A DNA stretch of 64,000 nucleotides, taken from NCBI GenBank assembly GCA_910578975.1, contig CAJTRZ010000002.1:1-64000 (forward strand), written 5' to 3'. How positions within the stretch are numbered: position 1 is the first letter of the stretch; every line of letters starts with the position of its first letter. Positions 8,652 to 15,975 of the stretch are shown here, piece by piece. A program made the translations under genes and the position numbers. The DNA is from an uncultured Eubacterium sp. (GTDB taxonomy: Bacteria; Bacillota; Clostridia; Lachnospirales; Lachnospiraceae). The notes beneath the pieces are model-generated. The model saw nothing but the letters and a program-made list of their open reading frames with translations, did no database searches and was not told the DNA's origin.

Positions 8652-8794
8652 AATTATTATTTTATAATTTGTTTGTTGTTAGTATATATCTGATAAGAGT
8701 TAAAAAGGTTTTAGAATATTGGGGAAAACTTAATGATAGTAATACATATTTTGGGTCAGATAGACTAGAGAAATGGAAATAGAAAAGTATGTAG

Positions 8795-8835
8795 AAATAA
8801 GGCTAACGTTCAAAACAAGTGTTAGCCTTATTTTT
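8795..8835 (+). terminator. Intrinsic terminator downstream of the Big_2 protein gene
   Basis: A perfect 13-bp stem (8795-8807 with 8821-8833), loop of 13 bases, right arm running into TTATTTTT. It lies 143 bases after the stop of the preceding gene and immediately before the recombinase fragment, so a rearrangement breakpoint probably lies just to its right. Confidence 0.7.
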
Positions 8836-9205
8836 ATGCAGAAGAAAGGAGTTGGAAAAAGAATTACAGAGCATAGAAAACGAGAAAGAAGAACAGCTAG
8901 TATTATTGGCACAGCAAAAACAAAAGCAAATACCATATCGGTATGTGAAGGGAGTTTTGAGCAATTTCGATATGATATTGGAAAGTAATGTATCAAGAGA
9001 GCTAAAAAAGAATCTCTTACATATGCTTATCAAAGAAATTATAATAGACAAAAGACGAGAGATAGATTCAATCAAGATTAGTCTTACTGATGACCTCGTA
9101 GAATTATTGGATTCTCAAATGGATAAAAAGAGTAGTGATAATATTTCCAATTCTACATTAAAAGATGTAGGATTATTCTATATGGATTTGCAAATCAATA
9201 TTTAG
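8819..9205 (+). pseudogene. C-terminal remnant of a large serine recombinase
   Basis: About 120 residues remain. A coiled-coil part (KELEKELQSIENEKEEQLVLLAQQKQK) is followed by SRELKKNLLHMLIKEIIIDKRREIDSIKISL, the pattern typical of the extreme C-terminus of large serine (resolvase/invertase-type) site-specific recombinases. The catalytic serine domain, recombinase domain and zinc region are absent, and no such coding was found in other frames upstream. The reading starts only from a GTG inside the preceding terminator, without a ribosome site, so it is not expected to be a functional gene. Its own terminator survives at 9223-9270. SCC elements move by Ccr proteins of this superfamily, so this is plausibly the decayed integrase of the rlmH element. 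Confidence 0.72.
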
Positions 9206-9222
9206 GAAAAGAAGATGTAATA

Positions 9223-9275
9223 GGGTATAAATAACGGAATTCATGCATAAGAGTGATGTTATTTATATCCTTTTT
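9223..9275 (+). terminator. Intrinsic terminator after the recombinase remnant
   Basis: Arms 9223-9235 (GGGTATAAATAAC) and 9258-9270 pair over 13 bp with one G-T pair and are followed by TTTTT. It supports 9205 being the genuine 3' end of the lost recombinase gene. Confidence 0.75.
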
Positions 9276-9301
9276 GCTTATATAGAAAAAACTAGATAGA
9301 T

Positions 9302-10100
9302 ATGATAAGATTAAATATAATAATATTTTTCATTTTTGAAGAAAATTATATGGGAGATTGGAGTAGAGAAGATAAAGAGATGAATTATTTCAAAGATAAA
9401 TTATCACAAGTGGTATATTCACCTAATCGTTTCAAATTGATGATAGGAGAAGATAAGTTTATATTTGGTATTGTTTCTGGCGATGATGGGGAAGCTCCAT
9501 TTAGCAAATTAATGCAGTATAAAACTATTTATGACGTATTGAAAGATTTAGATTGGAAGATAAAACTATCTTTTGTAAAAGCCATAGAATATGCTTATAC
9601 AGAATCTGTACAGGAAAAATTTAGTTTATTTAAGTCAGAAATTGAAGAAGAAAAAGTTGCATTTTATTTTATTGAAAATGCGTTGTTTAGGACTTCTAGT
9701 TTGTGGGATATGTTAGCACAATTGTATCGACTTTTCTATGAAGTTGACATACCAAAAGATAAAGTGTTCTATAAAAAAATTTAATCCAACACAAAGCTAT
9801 AGTGATAATTTCAAAACCAAAGCTACGGAAATTAATAACTATATAGAGGAATTGGATGATATAGAATGTGATGGTGATTGGAAAGGTAATCATGGGTTTG
9901 CTACCGAGCTTAGGAATAAAATGACACATAGAAATTCTCCAAATGTAGCTGTATTAAGTGATTATGATATGAATTTAAAAAATCATCCAGTTTTCTTAAT
10001 AAAAAGAATATTGGAAGATTATGTGGTTGTATCTAAATATATAGAAGAAATTTTAGATATGATAGAGGAAGAATTCATAGAATGTTTTGCTGAAGAATAA
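9302..10100 (+). pseudogene. HEPN-domain protein split by a frameshift in an A7 tract
   Basis: Two overlapping frames (9302-9784 and 9738-10100) read as one protein if one A is removed from the A7 run at 9773-9779: the sequence then continues ...KVFYKKFNPTQSYSDNF.... The joined protein would be about 265 residues. The downstream half contains RNKMTH (codons 9912-9929), the RNxxxH motif of HEPN ribonucleases and toxins. The helical pattern around DMLAQLYRLFYEVD resembles the Cthe_2314-type HEPN family; that family call is tentative. No convincing ribosome site marks the start (ATG 9302, 9350 and 9380 are all possible). The gene may be dead, phase-variable through the A tract, or a sequencing artefact. 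It lies just before a DUF262/HNH nuclease gene, a defence-like setting. Confidence 0.65.
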
Positions 10101-10437
10101 TACACTTTCTATTGATTTATTAGCAATAGCGAATTCTCAAACATATGAAAAATAAGGTGATAGTAATTCAAGTATTATATTAAAGAATATGAGGTTGCTT
10201 TATATGTATATGGAAATGCATATCTAAAAAAATGATATTGCAAAAAACACAGTTATAGCAGTATTTTTGTTATTTTGTGTTATATGTGATATAAAGATTT
10301 TAGTAGAAAATATTACATATTTTATTTTCATATTAGTATAAAAAAGTCATAAAATAATAAAGAATTCTAAAAACTAAACTAATTCGATAAAATGTAAAAC
10401 AGACTTTAATAGAAAGTAAAAAAATGGTATAATGTAA
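10101..10437 (+). promoter_or_regulatory. AT-rich intergenic region with the promoter of the DUF262/HNH gene
   Basis: 337 bases, very A+T-rich, with no open frame worth calling. A -10 hexamer TATAAT stands at 10428-10433 with a weak TTTAAT at 10405-10410 seventeen bases upstream. Transcription would begin near 10440, which argues against the in-frame ATG at 10438 as translation start. Nothing else is recognised in the stretch. Confidence 0.5.
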
Positions 10438-10470
10438 ATGAATTTATTAAGAAACAAGGGGGTAATACAA

Positions 10471-12036
10471 ATGAAGACCGTTACATTAGATGCACTAGTT
10501 CCAAGAGAAGATTTTGAAATTATATCTACGGCTGGAAGTAGTCAGAATACTAGAAATAAGTCAACTTTGTCTATAGAAGATTTAAAATATGATTCATTCT
10601 TCTTTTCTGCTTTACGTAAACCCATTTTTCAGCGTGAGACGAATGAGTGGGAACCTGTAAAAGTATGTGCTATGATAGAAAGTTTTGTGAAAGGTGAATT
10701 AGTTCCTGCAATTATCTTGTGGAGAAACGAAAGTGGATATATATTTGTCATTGATGGTGCACATAGATTGAGTAGTTTAGGTGCTTGGATAAATGACGAT
10801 TATGGTGATGGTGTGATATCCAATGAATATTATGGAAATTATATTTCTGCTGAGCAAAAGGAAATTGCTGAAAAGACAAGAGAATTAGTTAATAATAACA
10901 TTGGCTCGTTTAATGAAATAATTAAAATAACGAGAAATTCCCAGTTAGCAAAAAGTGACTTTCAAGTTGAAATATCTAAAAATTTGGGTGCTTTAGCATT
11001 ACAAGTACAGTGGGTTGATGGGGATGCGAATAAAGCGGAAGATTCTTTTTTGAGAATTAATCAATCAGCAACTAAAATTAGTGATGCAGAACTAGAATTG
11101 ATTCAGAAAAGGGATAAAGCTTTTGCAATAGCAGCTAGAGCAATAGTAAGAGCTGGTAAAGGATACCAATATTGGTCTGCTTTTACAGAAGAAAAGCAAA
11201 AAGAAATACTTGAATTATCTAAGTCGATTTATAATATTTTATTTGGAAATGGTAAAATACAAGTCGATGATATTAATTCATATTCTATTGGGGGGTATCA
11301 ATCTTCAAATATGACATTAGATGTAGTTGCACAGACTGTAAAAATATGCAATGGGATAATGAAAGGTAGTGATGCTTTATCTGGCGATGAAAAACAAGTT
11401 GTAAAGTGTTTGAAAAACACAGAAAAAATTTTGAAATATATCAGTTCAAAAGAACCTTATTCATTAGGAATCCATCCATTTGTTTATTTCTATTCAGATT
11501 TAGGAAAACATAAAGTTGGTTCATATTATGGATTTATTTTATTTATAAAAAATTTGATATTAAATAAGCGAATAAATGAATTTATTTCTGTACGAGGAAA
11601 GTTCGAAGAAGTAATATATCAATATAATTTCCTTGTACAACAAATTATTCGAAGATGGAGACAATCTAAAAAAGCATACGTTCACATTGAAAAATATTTC
11701 TTGGCTATTATGGATATTTTGTTACAAGATGATAAGTTAAATCCAGAACAAGTAATAGCAAAAGTAAGAGATGACGGAGAATTTAAATACTTACAGATAC
11801 AAATTGTGGATAATGAGGAAACGACATTAAAAGGAAATTATTCTAGAGGAAAACGTCAACAAATAAAATTGAAAGCTTTGGTTGAAAATTTACCAAAATG
11901 TCCTATATGTGGAGGATATATGGATACAAAGTCTATTTCAATTGACCATATAGTTAGAAAACAAGATGGAGGAAGTAATTCGTTCGAAAATGGACAGATT
12001 ACGCATTTGTATTGTAATACCACATATAAAAACTAA
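10471..12036 (+). CDS. DUF262-type (ParB-fold) protein with C-terminal HNH nuclease domain
   Basis: 521 residues. The N-terminal domain has PIFQRETNEW near 51-60 and VIDGAHRLSSL with D95-G96-A97-H98-R99, the DGQHR-like motif of the DUF262/ParB-like nucleotide-using fold found in GmrSD-type type IV restriction enzymes. The last 45 residues form a zinc-HNH nuclease: CPIC (477-480), IDH (491-493), GGSN (500-503) and HLYCN (512-516). The architecture is that of anti-phage DNA-cutting proteins; the target DNA and any modification specificity cannot be told. GGGGG at 10458-10463 places the start at ATG 10471 rather than 10438. The gene follows a broken HEPN gene inside the rlmH-linked element, and a terminator closes it. 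Confidence 0.8.
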   Translation: MKTVTLDALVPREDFEIISTAGSSQNTRNKSTLSIEDLKYDSFFFSALRKPIFQRETNEWEPVKVCAMIESFVKGELVPAIILWRNESGYIFVIDGAHRLSSLGAWINDDYGDGVISNEYYGNYISAEQKEIAEKTRELVNNNIGSFNEIIKITRNSQLAKSDFQVEISKNLGALALQVQWVDGDANKAEDSFLRINQSATKISDAELELIQKRDKAFAIAARAIVRAGKGYQYWSAFTEEKQKEILELSKSIYNILFGNGKIQVDDINSYSIGGYQSSNMTLDVVAQTVKICNGIMKGSDALSGDEKQVVKCLKNTEKILKYISSKEPYSLGIHPFVYFYSDLGKHKVGSYYGFILFIKNLILNKRINEFISVRGKFEEVIYQYNFLVQQIIRRWRQSKKAYVHIEKYFLAIMDILLQDDKLNPEQVIAKVRDDGEFKYLQIQIVDNEETTLKGNYSRGKRQQIKLKALVENLPKCPICGGYMDTKSISIDHIVRKQDGGSNSFENGQITHLYCNTTYKN

Positions 12037-12088
12037 ATGTAGTATTTGTGCATATTTAAATATCCTACAAATTGATAGTTAGGTGAAT

Positions 12089-12137
12089 AAAAGCTGTATA
12101 AGATAAGTAAATGTATTATTTTGTATAGCTTTTTTTA
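12089..12137 (+). terminator. Intrinsic terminator of the DUF262/HNH gene
   Basis: AAAAGCTGTATAA (12089-12101) pairs with TTGTATAGCTTTT (12121-12133) with two G-U pairs, followed by further T residues. Confidence 0.7.
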
Positions 12138-12150
12138 ATTGGGAAAGTGT

Positions 12151-12194
12151 AAAACCTCATATGCATATGTTGTGCACAGCCATATCACAAATAA
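12151..12194 (+). other. Right end of the element: inverted repeat plus internal att core
   Basis: AAAACCTCAT (12151-12160), the inverse of the ATGAGGTTTT just inside rlmH, is followed 20 bases later by CATATCACAAATAA (12181-12194), a diverged copy of the rlmH core (12 of 14 positions equal to 6624-6637). The 39 bases ending at 12194 match the 39 bases ending at 12245 at 30 positions, so both are right-end (att) units of the same kind. Confidence 0.72.
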
Positions 12195-12245
12195 ATGAGG
12201 TTTTCCATCATATGAGTATGTTGCGGAGAACCGTATCATAAATAA
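12195..12245 (+). mobile_element. 51-bp collapsed second element with right attachment site
   Basis: The unit begins with the element-type left end ATGAGGTTTT (12195-12204) and ends with GAACCGTATCATAAATAA (12228-12245), an exact copy of the rlmH 3' end. Left and right ends of an rlmH-type element are thus joined with almost nothing between. It is best read as the scar of an earlier or second insertion that lost its interior. Beyond it the chromosome resumes at TGCATACACT before the DUF2935 gene. Confidence 0.65.
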
Positions 12246-12287
12246 TGCATACACTATTGAGAGAGATAAAATATTAGGGTATGTAGT

Positions 12288-13193
12288 ATGAGAAATAAAT
12301 ATATACAGTTATCACTAGAAAATCATTTGTTTTTTGGACGAATTATGAAAGAACATTCATTGTTTCTTATGGCTGGATTTCCTTCTAAAAATTCTGAATA
12401 TATTAAACAGGCAGAATGGTTTATGCAACAATTTGAAGAAGTGTTAATAGATGCTGTTCATATGTCAGATGGAATTATTGGAAAATGTGTTATAGATTCT
12501 CAGGAAATTGTTACAGATTTTACGATGGGAGCAGAAAAAAGAACAAGTTTTCTTACAGGAATTGATATTGATAGTAGAATAACAGAAATGGAAAAAACAC
12601 TGAAGTATGAGGACAAAAACGGTTGTGACAGAGAGGTCTTGCAGTCTGTAAGAATGTTGAATAGAAGAGTGTTAAGAATAGTTAGTGGTCTGATAGCATT
12701 TAAAGAAAAAATTTTAAACGAAGTGTTAGAATGTAGGTTGTTTACATTTAATTATCCATTGTTAATTGAACATATATTAAGAGAGGCAAAAATGTATCGT
12801 TCTATAATTTCTGAATTAGAAAATAGGGGATGCGTGTCAAATCAAAATGGATATATGACAGAAAATTTCTGGAATCAGATTATGATGGAGCATGCAATGT
12901 TTATTAGAGGACTTCTTGATCCGACAGAGAAGGACCTGATATGTACAGCAGATGATTTTGCTATGGATTATTGTGAATTGCTAGAGATGGCAAGGAATAG
13001 GGAGTGTCAGGTTTTTGAAGATATGACAGGAGAATCAAGAAAGCTTACAGAAAAATATCAGATATTTAAGACGGCAGGAACAAAGGGAATTCTAGAGTGT
13101 AAAATAGAAGGACTGATATTACCGCTTCTGGCAGACCATGTTTTAAGAGAAGCAAATCATTATTTAAGATTGTTGGATGAGGAATGTATGTAA
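12288..13193 (+). CDS. DUF2935 protein (two helical-bundle repeats)
   Basis: 301 residues forming two related halves, each with a buried His/Glu pattern: ENHLFFGRIMKEHSLFL (about 11-27) and WNQIMMEHAMFIRGLLDP (about 204-221), plus LLIEHILREAKMYR and LLADHVLREANHYL closing each half. This is the DUF2935 family of clostridial ferritin- or hemerythrin-like bundles; metal binding is likely from the His/Glu positions but the function is unknown. The ATG at 12288 has only a weak ribosome site. It is the first chromosomal gene beyond the rlmH-linked element, so before insertion it would have followed rlmH directly. Confidence 0.82.
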   Translation: MRNKYIQLSLENHLFFGRIMKEHSLFLMAGFPSKNSEYIKQAEWFMQQFEEVLIDAVHMSDGIIGKCVIDSQEIVTDFTMGAEKRTSFLTGIDIDSRITEMEKTLKYEDKNGCDREVLQSVRMLNRRVLRIVSGLIAFKEKILNEVLECRLFTFNYPLLIEHILREAKMYRSIISELENRGCVSNQNGYMTENFWNQIMMEHAMFIRGLLDPTEKDLICTADDFAMDYCELLEMARNRECQVFEDMTGESRKLTEKYQIFKTAGTKGILECKIEGLILPLLADHVLREANHYLRLLDEECM

Positions 13194-13274
13194 CGAAAGA
13201 AAATGCATGGGTGGATTGTTTAAGAGATAGAATTATTATATAATTATGGTTATAAAATTAAATGGGAGGAATTT

Positions 13275-13826
13275 ATGAATTTAGAAGAGACAAAAGAAAA
13301 GGGAATTTATGAAGAACAAAATATTTCAAGCGAAGATGTAACTTTAGCAGATTTAGGAACAAACATTGAAGACCAGTATAAAGCTTTAGAACTATCTGAA
13401 CCATCCAATGTGATAACAGGAACTGTTGGTGCATTAATAGGTTCATTATTCGGTGTGGCTTTGTGGGTAGGAATTTATCATTTAGGATATATTGCTTCTA
13501 TTGCAGGAATTGCAATTATATTCTGTGCAATGAAAGGATATGAGATATTAGGACGTTCTCTTGATAAGAAGGGTGTTATCATTGTAGCCATTATATCTGT
13601 AGTTATGGTATTTACAGCCAATCATCTGGCATGGACTACAGAAGTCTATTTAGAATTAAAGGAATATGGTGAGATAAGTTTTTGGAATATACTAAAAGGA
13701 ATGTTTGATTTTGTATCTGAGGCAGATATCATGAAAGAATACTTGTCTGATTTAGGAATGGGATATGTATTAACTCTTATTGGTGGTATTTCAATGATTG
13801 TCAAAAAATATAAGCAGGTGAAATAG
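13275..13826 (+). CDS. Integral membrane protein of unknown function
   Basis: 183 residues, unrecognised. An acidic, soluble N-terminus of about 45 residues (EETKEKGIYEEQNISSEDV...) is followed by hydrophobic segments at about 48-72, 76-90, 97-115 and 158-175 (MGYVLTLIGGISMIV), ending in a short basic tail. It resembles small clostridial membrane proteins in which a polar or zinc-ribbon head precedes three to four helices, though no cysteines are present in the head. GGGAGG lies before the start. It stands alone between the DUF2935 gene and a terminator. Confidence 0.75.
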   Translation: MNLEETKEKGIYEEQNISSEDVTLADLGTNIEDQYKALELSEPSNVITGTVGALIGSLFGVALWVGIYHLGYIASIAGIAIIFCAMKGYEILGRSLDKKGVIIVAIISVVMVFTANHLAWTTEVYLELKEYGEISFWNILKGMFDFVSEADIMKEYLSDLGMGYVLTLIGGISMIVKKYKQVK

Positions 13827-13910
13827 CAAATATAGTAAAACAAATACGCAGTATACATGAGTTTCATTAATAAAATTCTGTATAAATGAATAATTATTCA
13901 AAAAAAAATT

Positions 13911-13957
13911 AAAAAGGTGTTTATTTCGTTGAAATAAGCACCTTTTTCATGTATAAT
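13911..13957 (+). promoter_or_regulatory. Terminator hairpin with an overlapping promoter for the dehydratase gene
   Basis: A 17-bp stem with one wobble pair (13911-13927 with 13931-13947, loop GTT) ends in CACCTTTTT. Inside it, TTGAAA (13929-13934) is followed after exactly 17 bases by TATAAT (13952-13957). The -35 element of a near-consensus sigma-A promoter therefore lies in the loop and right arm of the terminator of the preceding gene. Confidence 0.75.
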
Positions 13958-13992
13958 ATTTGTATATTTGTGTACATAGGATAGGAGAAGTA

Positions 13993-14955
13993 ATGTGTAC
14001 GAAAAAATTAAAGTTTGAAAATATCAAAGACGCAAAGGAACGTTTATCAAAATATATTAAAGATACACCATTAGAGAAATCTATATATTTAACTGATGAC
14101 AGAAATGTGTTTTTAAAATTAGAGTGTCAGCAGCCGATAAAAGCTTTTAAAATGCGTGGAGCATTAAATAAAATTCTTTCATTAACTGAAAAAGAAAGAG
14201 AGAAGGGCGTTGCTGCTATTTCATCTGGAAATCATGGTATTGCAGTGTCTTATGTTTCAAAGATGTTGGGAATGAAACCGGCTACTGTGATTGTTCCGGA
14301 AAACACTCCGGACAGTAAAATAGAGAAAATTAAGGCATATGGTGCAAATGTTCTTTTGATGGGAAATTGTTTTGATGAGGCATATGCGAAAGGTATTGAG
14401 TATATCCATAATAACAGTTTTACATATATAGATGCGTGGGATAAAGATGTAGAAGTGTATGCAGGTCAAGGAACTACGGGTTTAGAGATTATGAGCCAAA
14501 ATCCTGAGATTGATACAATTATTCTTCCAATAGGGGGTGGTGGACTTTGCACCAGTACAGCTCTTGCTGCAAAAAGCATTAATCCAGATGTGAAAATTAT
14601 AGGAGTTTATTCGGAATGTTGTCCAGCCTGGGGTAGATCTGTGGAAGAGAAACATTTATATCACGAATATCCGAGTGGAAATTCTATTTGTGAAGCGATG
14701 GTAGGCGGGATTGGAGAATTAGCATTTTCAATGAGAGAACTGGTAGATATTTCTTTGGAAGTAAAAGAAAGCATTATAAAAAAAGCTATGGCCCATGCGG
14801 TATTGAATGAAAAAATAGTAGCAGAGGCTGCCGGTGCTACACCGATTGCAGCGTTCATGCAGTATGAAAAACAGATTCCCGGAAAAAACATTGCTTTAGT
14901 TATTAGTGGCGGTAATGCCAATAATGATGTTTTAAGGGAAGTACTAAATTTGTAA
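13993..14955 (+). CDS. Threonine/serine dehydratase (PLP-dependent, fold type II)
   Basis: The enzyme deaminates L-threonine or L-serine to the 2-oxo acid. KAFKMRGA carries the PLP lysine (about 45-52), SSGNHGIAVSY (about 75-85) binds the substrate and cofactor, and PIGGGGLCTST holds the PLP phosphate loop; ISGGN near the end is also typical. At 320 residues it lacks the C-terminal ACT regulatory domain of biosynthetic IlvA and so matches the catabolic or short form. A longer reading from TTG 13960 would begin at or before the transcription start of the promoter at 13929-13957; ATG 13993 follows AGGAGA by four bases and is preferred. Choice between threonine and serine or related substrates is open. 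Confidence 0.85.
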   Translation: MCTKKLKFENIKDAKERLSKYIKDTPLEKSIYLTDDRNVFLKLECQQPIKAFKMRGALNKILSLTEKEREKGVAAISSGNHGIAVSYVSKMLGMKPATVIVPENTPDSKIEKIKAYGANVLLMGNCFDEAYAKGIEYIHNNSFTYIDAWDKDVEVYAGQGTTGLEIMSQNPEIDTIILPIGGGGLCTSTALAAKSINPDVKIIGVYSECCPAWGRSVEEKHLYHEYPSGNSICEAMVGGIGELAFSMRELVDISLEVKESIIKKAMAHAVLNEKIVAEAAGATPIAAFMQYEKQIPGKNIALVISGGNANNDVLREVLNL

Positions 14956-14956
14956 A

Positions 14957-15095
14957 TAGCAGTTCAGCCATCAGCTCAAAAATCCTACAGATTTTTTCGC
15001 TGTGGTTGTTTACCATATGATATAAGATACATACGACAAACAATCTGCAAGCAGTCTGTTGACATGTATATCTATATTACATGGCTGAATTGTTA
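14957..15095. repeat. Structured intergenic repeat, copy 1 (139 bp)
   Basis: Ends pair over 15 bp with two G-U pairs: TAGCAGTTCAGCCAT (14957-14971) and ATGGCTGAATTGTTA (15081-15095). A relative of equal length lies at 55318-55457; shared blocks in the same order are TTCAGCCA, TCGCT, ACCATAT, CTGCRAGCAGTC and CTGAAYTGTTACAT. It could be a non-autonomous mobile repeat or a structured RNA. Confidence 0.65.
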
Positions 15096-15127
15096 CATAT
15101 TAATATAAAAAGAAAGAGGTACAAATC

Positions 15128-15946
15128 ATGAAAAAATTATTTGGAAAATTAGTAGCAGTTGCACTTGTTGCAACCATGATGTGTGGACTTGTTGCTTGTG
15201 GCAGCAAAGAAGACACAAAGAAAGAGGATAATAAGAAATTAGATAAGATTGTTCTTGGAACATCTGCAGATTATCCACCATTTGAATTTATTATTTTAGA
15301 TGAAAACAAAAAACAGCAGTATGCAGGTATTGATATTTCTATGGCAGAACAGATTGCAAAAGATATGGATACAAAACTTGAAGTTTCAAACATGAACTTT
15401 GACAGTTTGATGGCTGCACTTCAAAAAGGCGAAGTAGATATGGTTATTTCAGCAGTAGAAAAAGATGGCAAGAGAGAAAAGGTAGTTGATTTTTCAGATC
15501 CATATTATACAGATTTACCACCTATGATGCTTGTAAAAGCTGATAAAAAGGATACATATAAAGACGCTGCTTCATTGGCAGGAAAGACAATTGCTGCCCA
15601 GACAGGTACAACAAAGGCGGATATTGTAAATGATAAGTTTAAGGATTCAACACTTTTAGCGCTTACTAGTGTAAATGATATTGTAAACAATTTAGCTTAT
15701 GATAAGTGTGATGCCGCAATCTTAGATGGAGCTGTTGCAGAGCAGTATGCACAGGAAAATGACGATATGGTTATTGCTGATATTAAGTTAGGAGAAGCAG
15801 CACCTTATCGTGTAGCAGTTCAGAAGGGTGATCCTAAGGGAATTTTAAAGGCTATCAATGAGTCTATTAAAAATGCAGTTGATAATAAGTTAGTTGACAA
15901 GTGGATTAAAGATGCTGATGCGAAAGCAGATAAGGCAGTAGAATAA
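15128..15946 (+). CDS. Polar amino-acid ABC transporter, substrate-binding lipoprotein
   Basis: 272 residues. The N-terminus is a lipoprotein signal peptide with lipobox LVAC (cysteine near residue 25), so the protein is anchored outside the membrane. The rest is the SBP_bac_3 fold: LGTSADYPPFEF at the start, GIDISMAEQIAKDM, MAALQKGEVDMVISAVEKDGKREKVVDFSDPYY, and AAQTGTTKADIV, the pattern of arginine/glutamine/cystine-type binding proteins. It is followed within 30 bases by its permease and ATPase. Ligand specificity cannot be fixed. AAAGAGG serves as ribosome site. Confidence 0.92.
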   Translation: MKKLFGKLVAVALVATMMCGLVACGSKEDTKKEDNKKLDKIVLGTSADYPPFEFIILDENKKQQYAGIDISMAEQIAKDMDTKLEVSNMNFDSLMAALQKGEVDMVISAVEKDGKREKVVDFSDPYYTDLPPMMLVKADKKDTYKDAASLAGKTIAAQTGTTKADIVNDKFKDSTLLALTSVNDIVNNLAYDKCDAAILDGAVAEQYAQENDDMVIADIKLGEAAPYRVAVQKGDPKGILKAINESIKNAVDNKLVDKWIKDADAKADKAVE

Positions 15947-15975
15947 GGTACAAAGGGAATTAAAGGAGATTAGTT

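Larger units (their letters stand above)
6638..12194. mobile_element. SCC-like integrated element at rlmH, apparently immobile
   Basis: The 5.6-kb stretch between the rlmH end and the second core copy holds, in order: an XRE regulator (minus strand), a secreted Big_2 protein, a C-terminal fragment of a large serine recombinase, a HEPN protein broken by a frameshift, and a DUF262/HNH nuclease. Bounded by direct repeats of the rlmH 3' end and short inverted ends (ATGAGGTTTT and AAAACCTCAT), it fits integration by a Ccr-like serine recombinase. Only the recombinase C-terminus remains, so the element cannot now mobilise itself. The segment from about 8650 on looks more A+T-rich than its surroundings. 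Element identity is inference from sequence structure and gene content. Confidence 0.72.

Noticed and set aside
8730..9075. Small frames on both strands around the recombinase remnant
   Set aside because: They overlap the terminator and the remnant in other frames, have no ribosome sites and show no recognisable domains.
9738..10100. Separate 120-residue gene with its own ATG
   Set aside because: It overlaps the preceding frame, lacks a ribosome site, and its sequence continues that frame after loss of one A; it is treated as the 3' part of the frameshifted HEPN gene.
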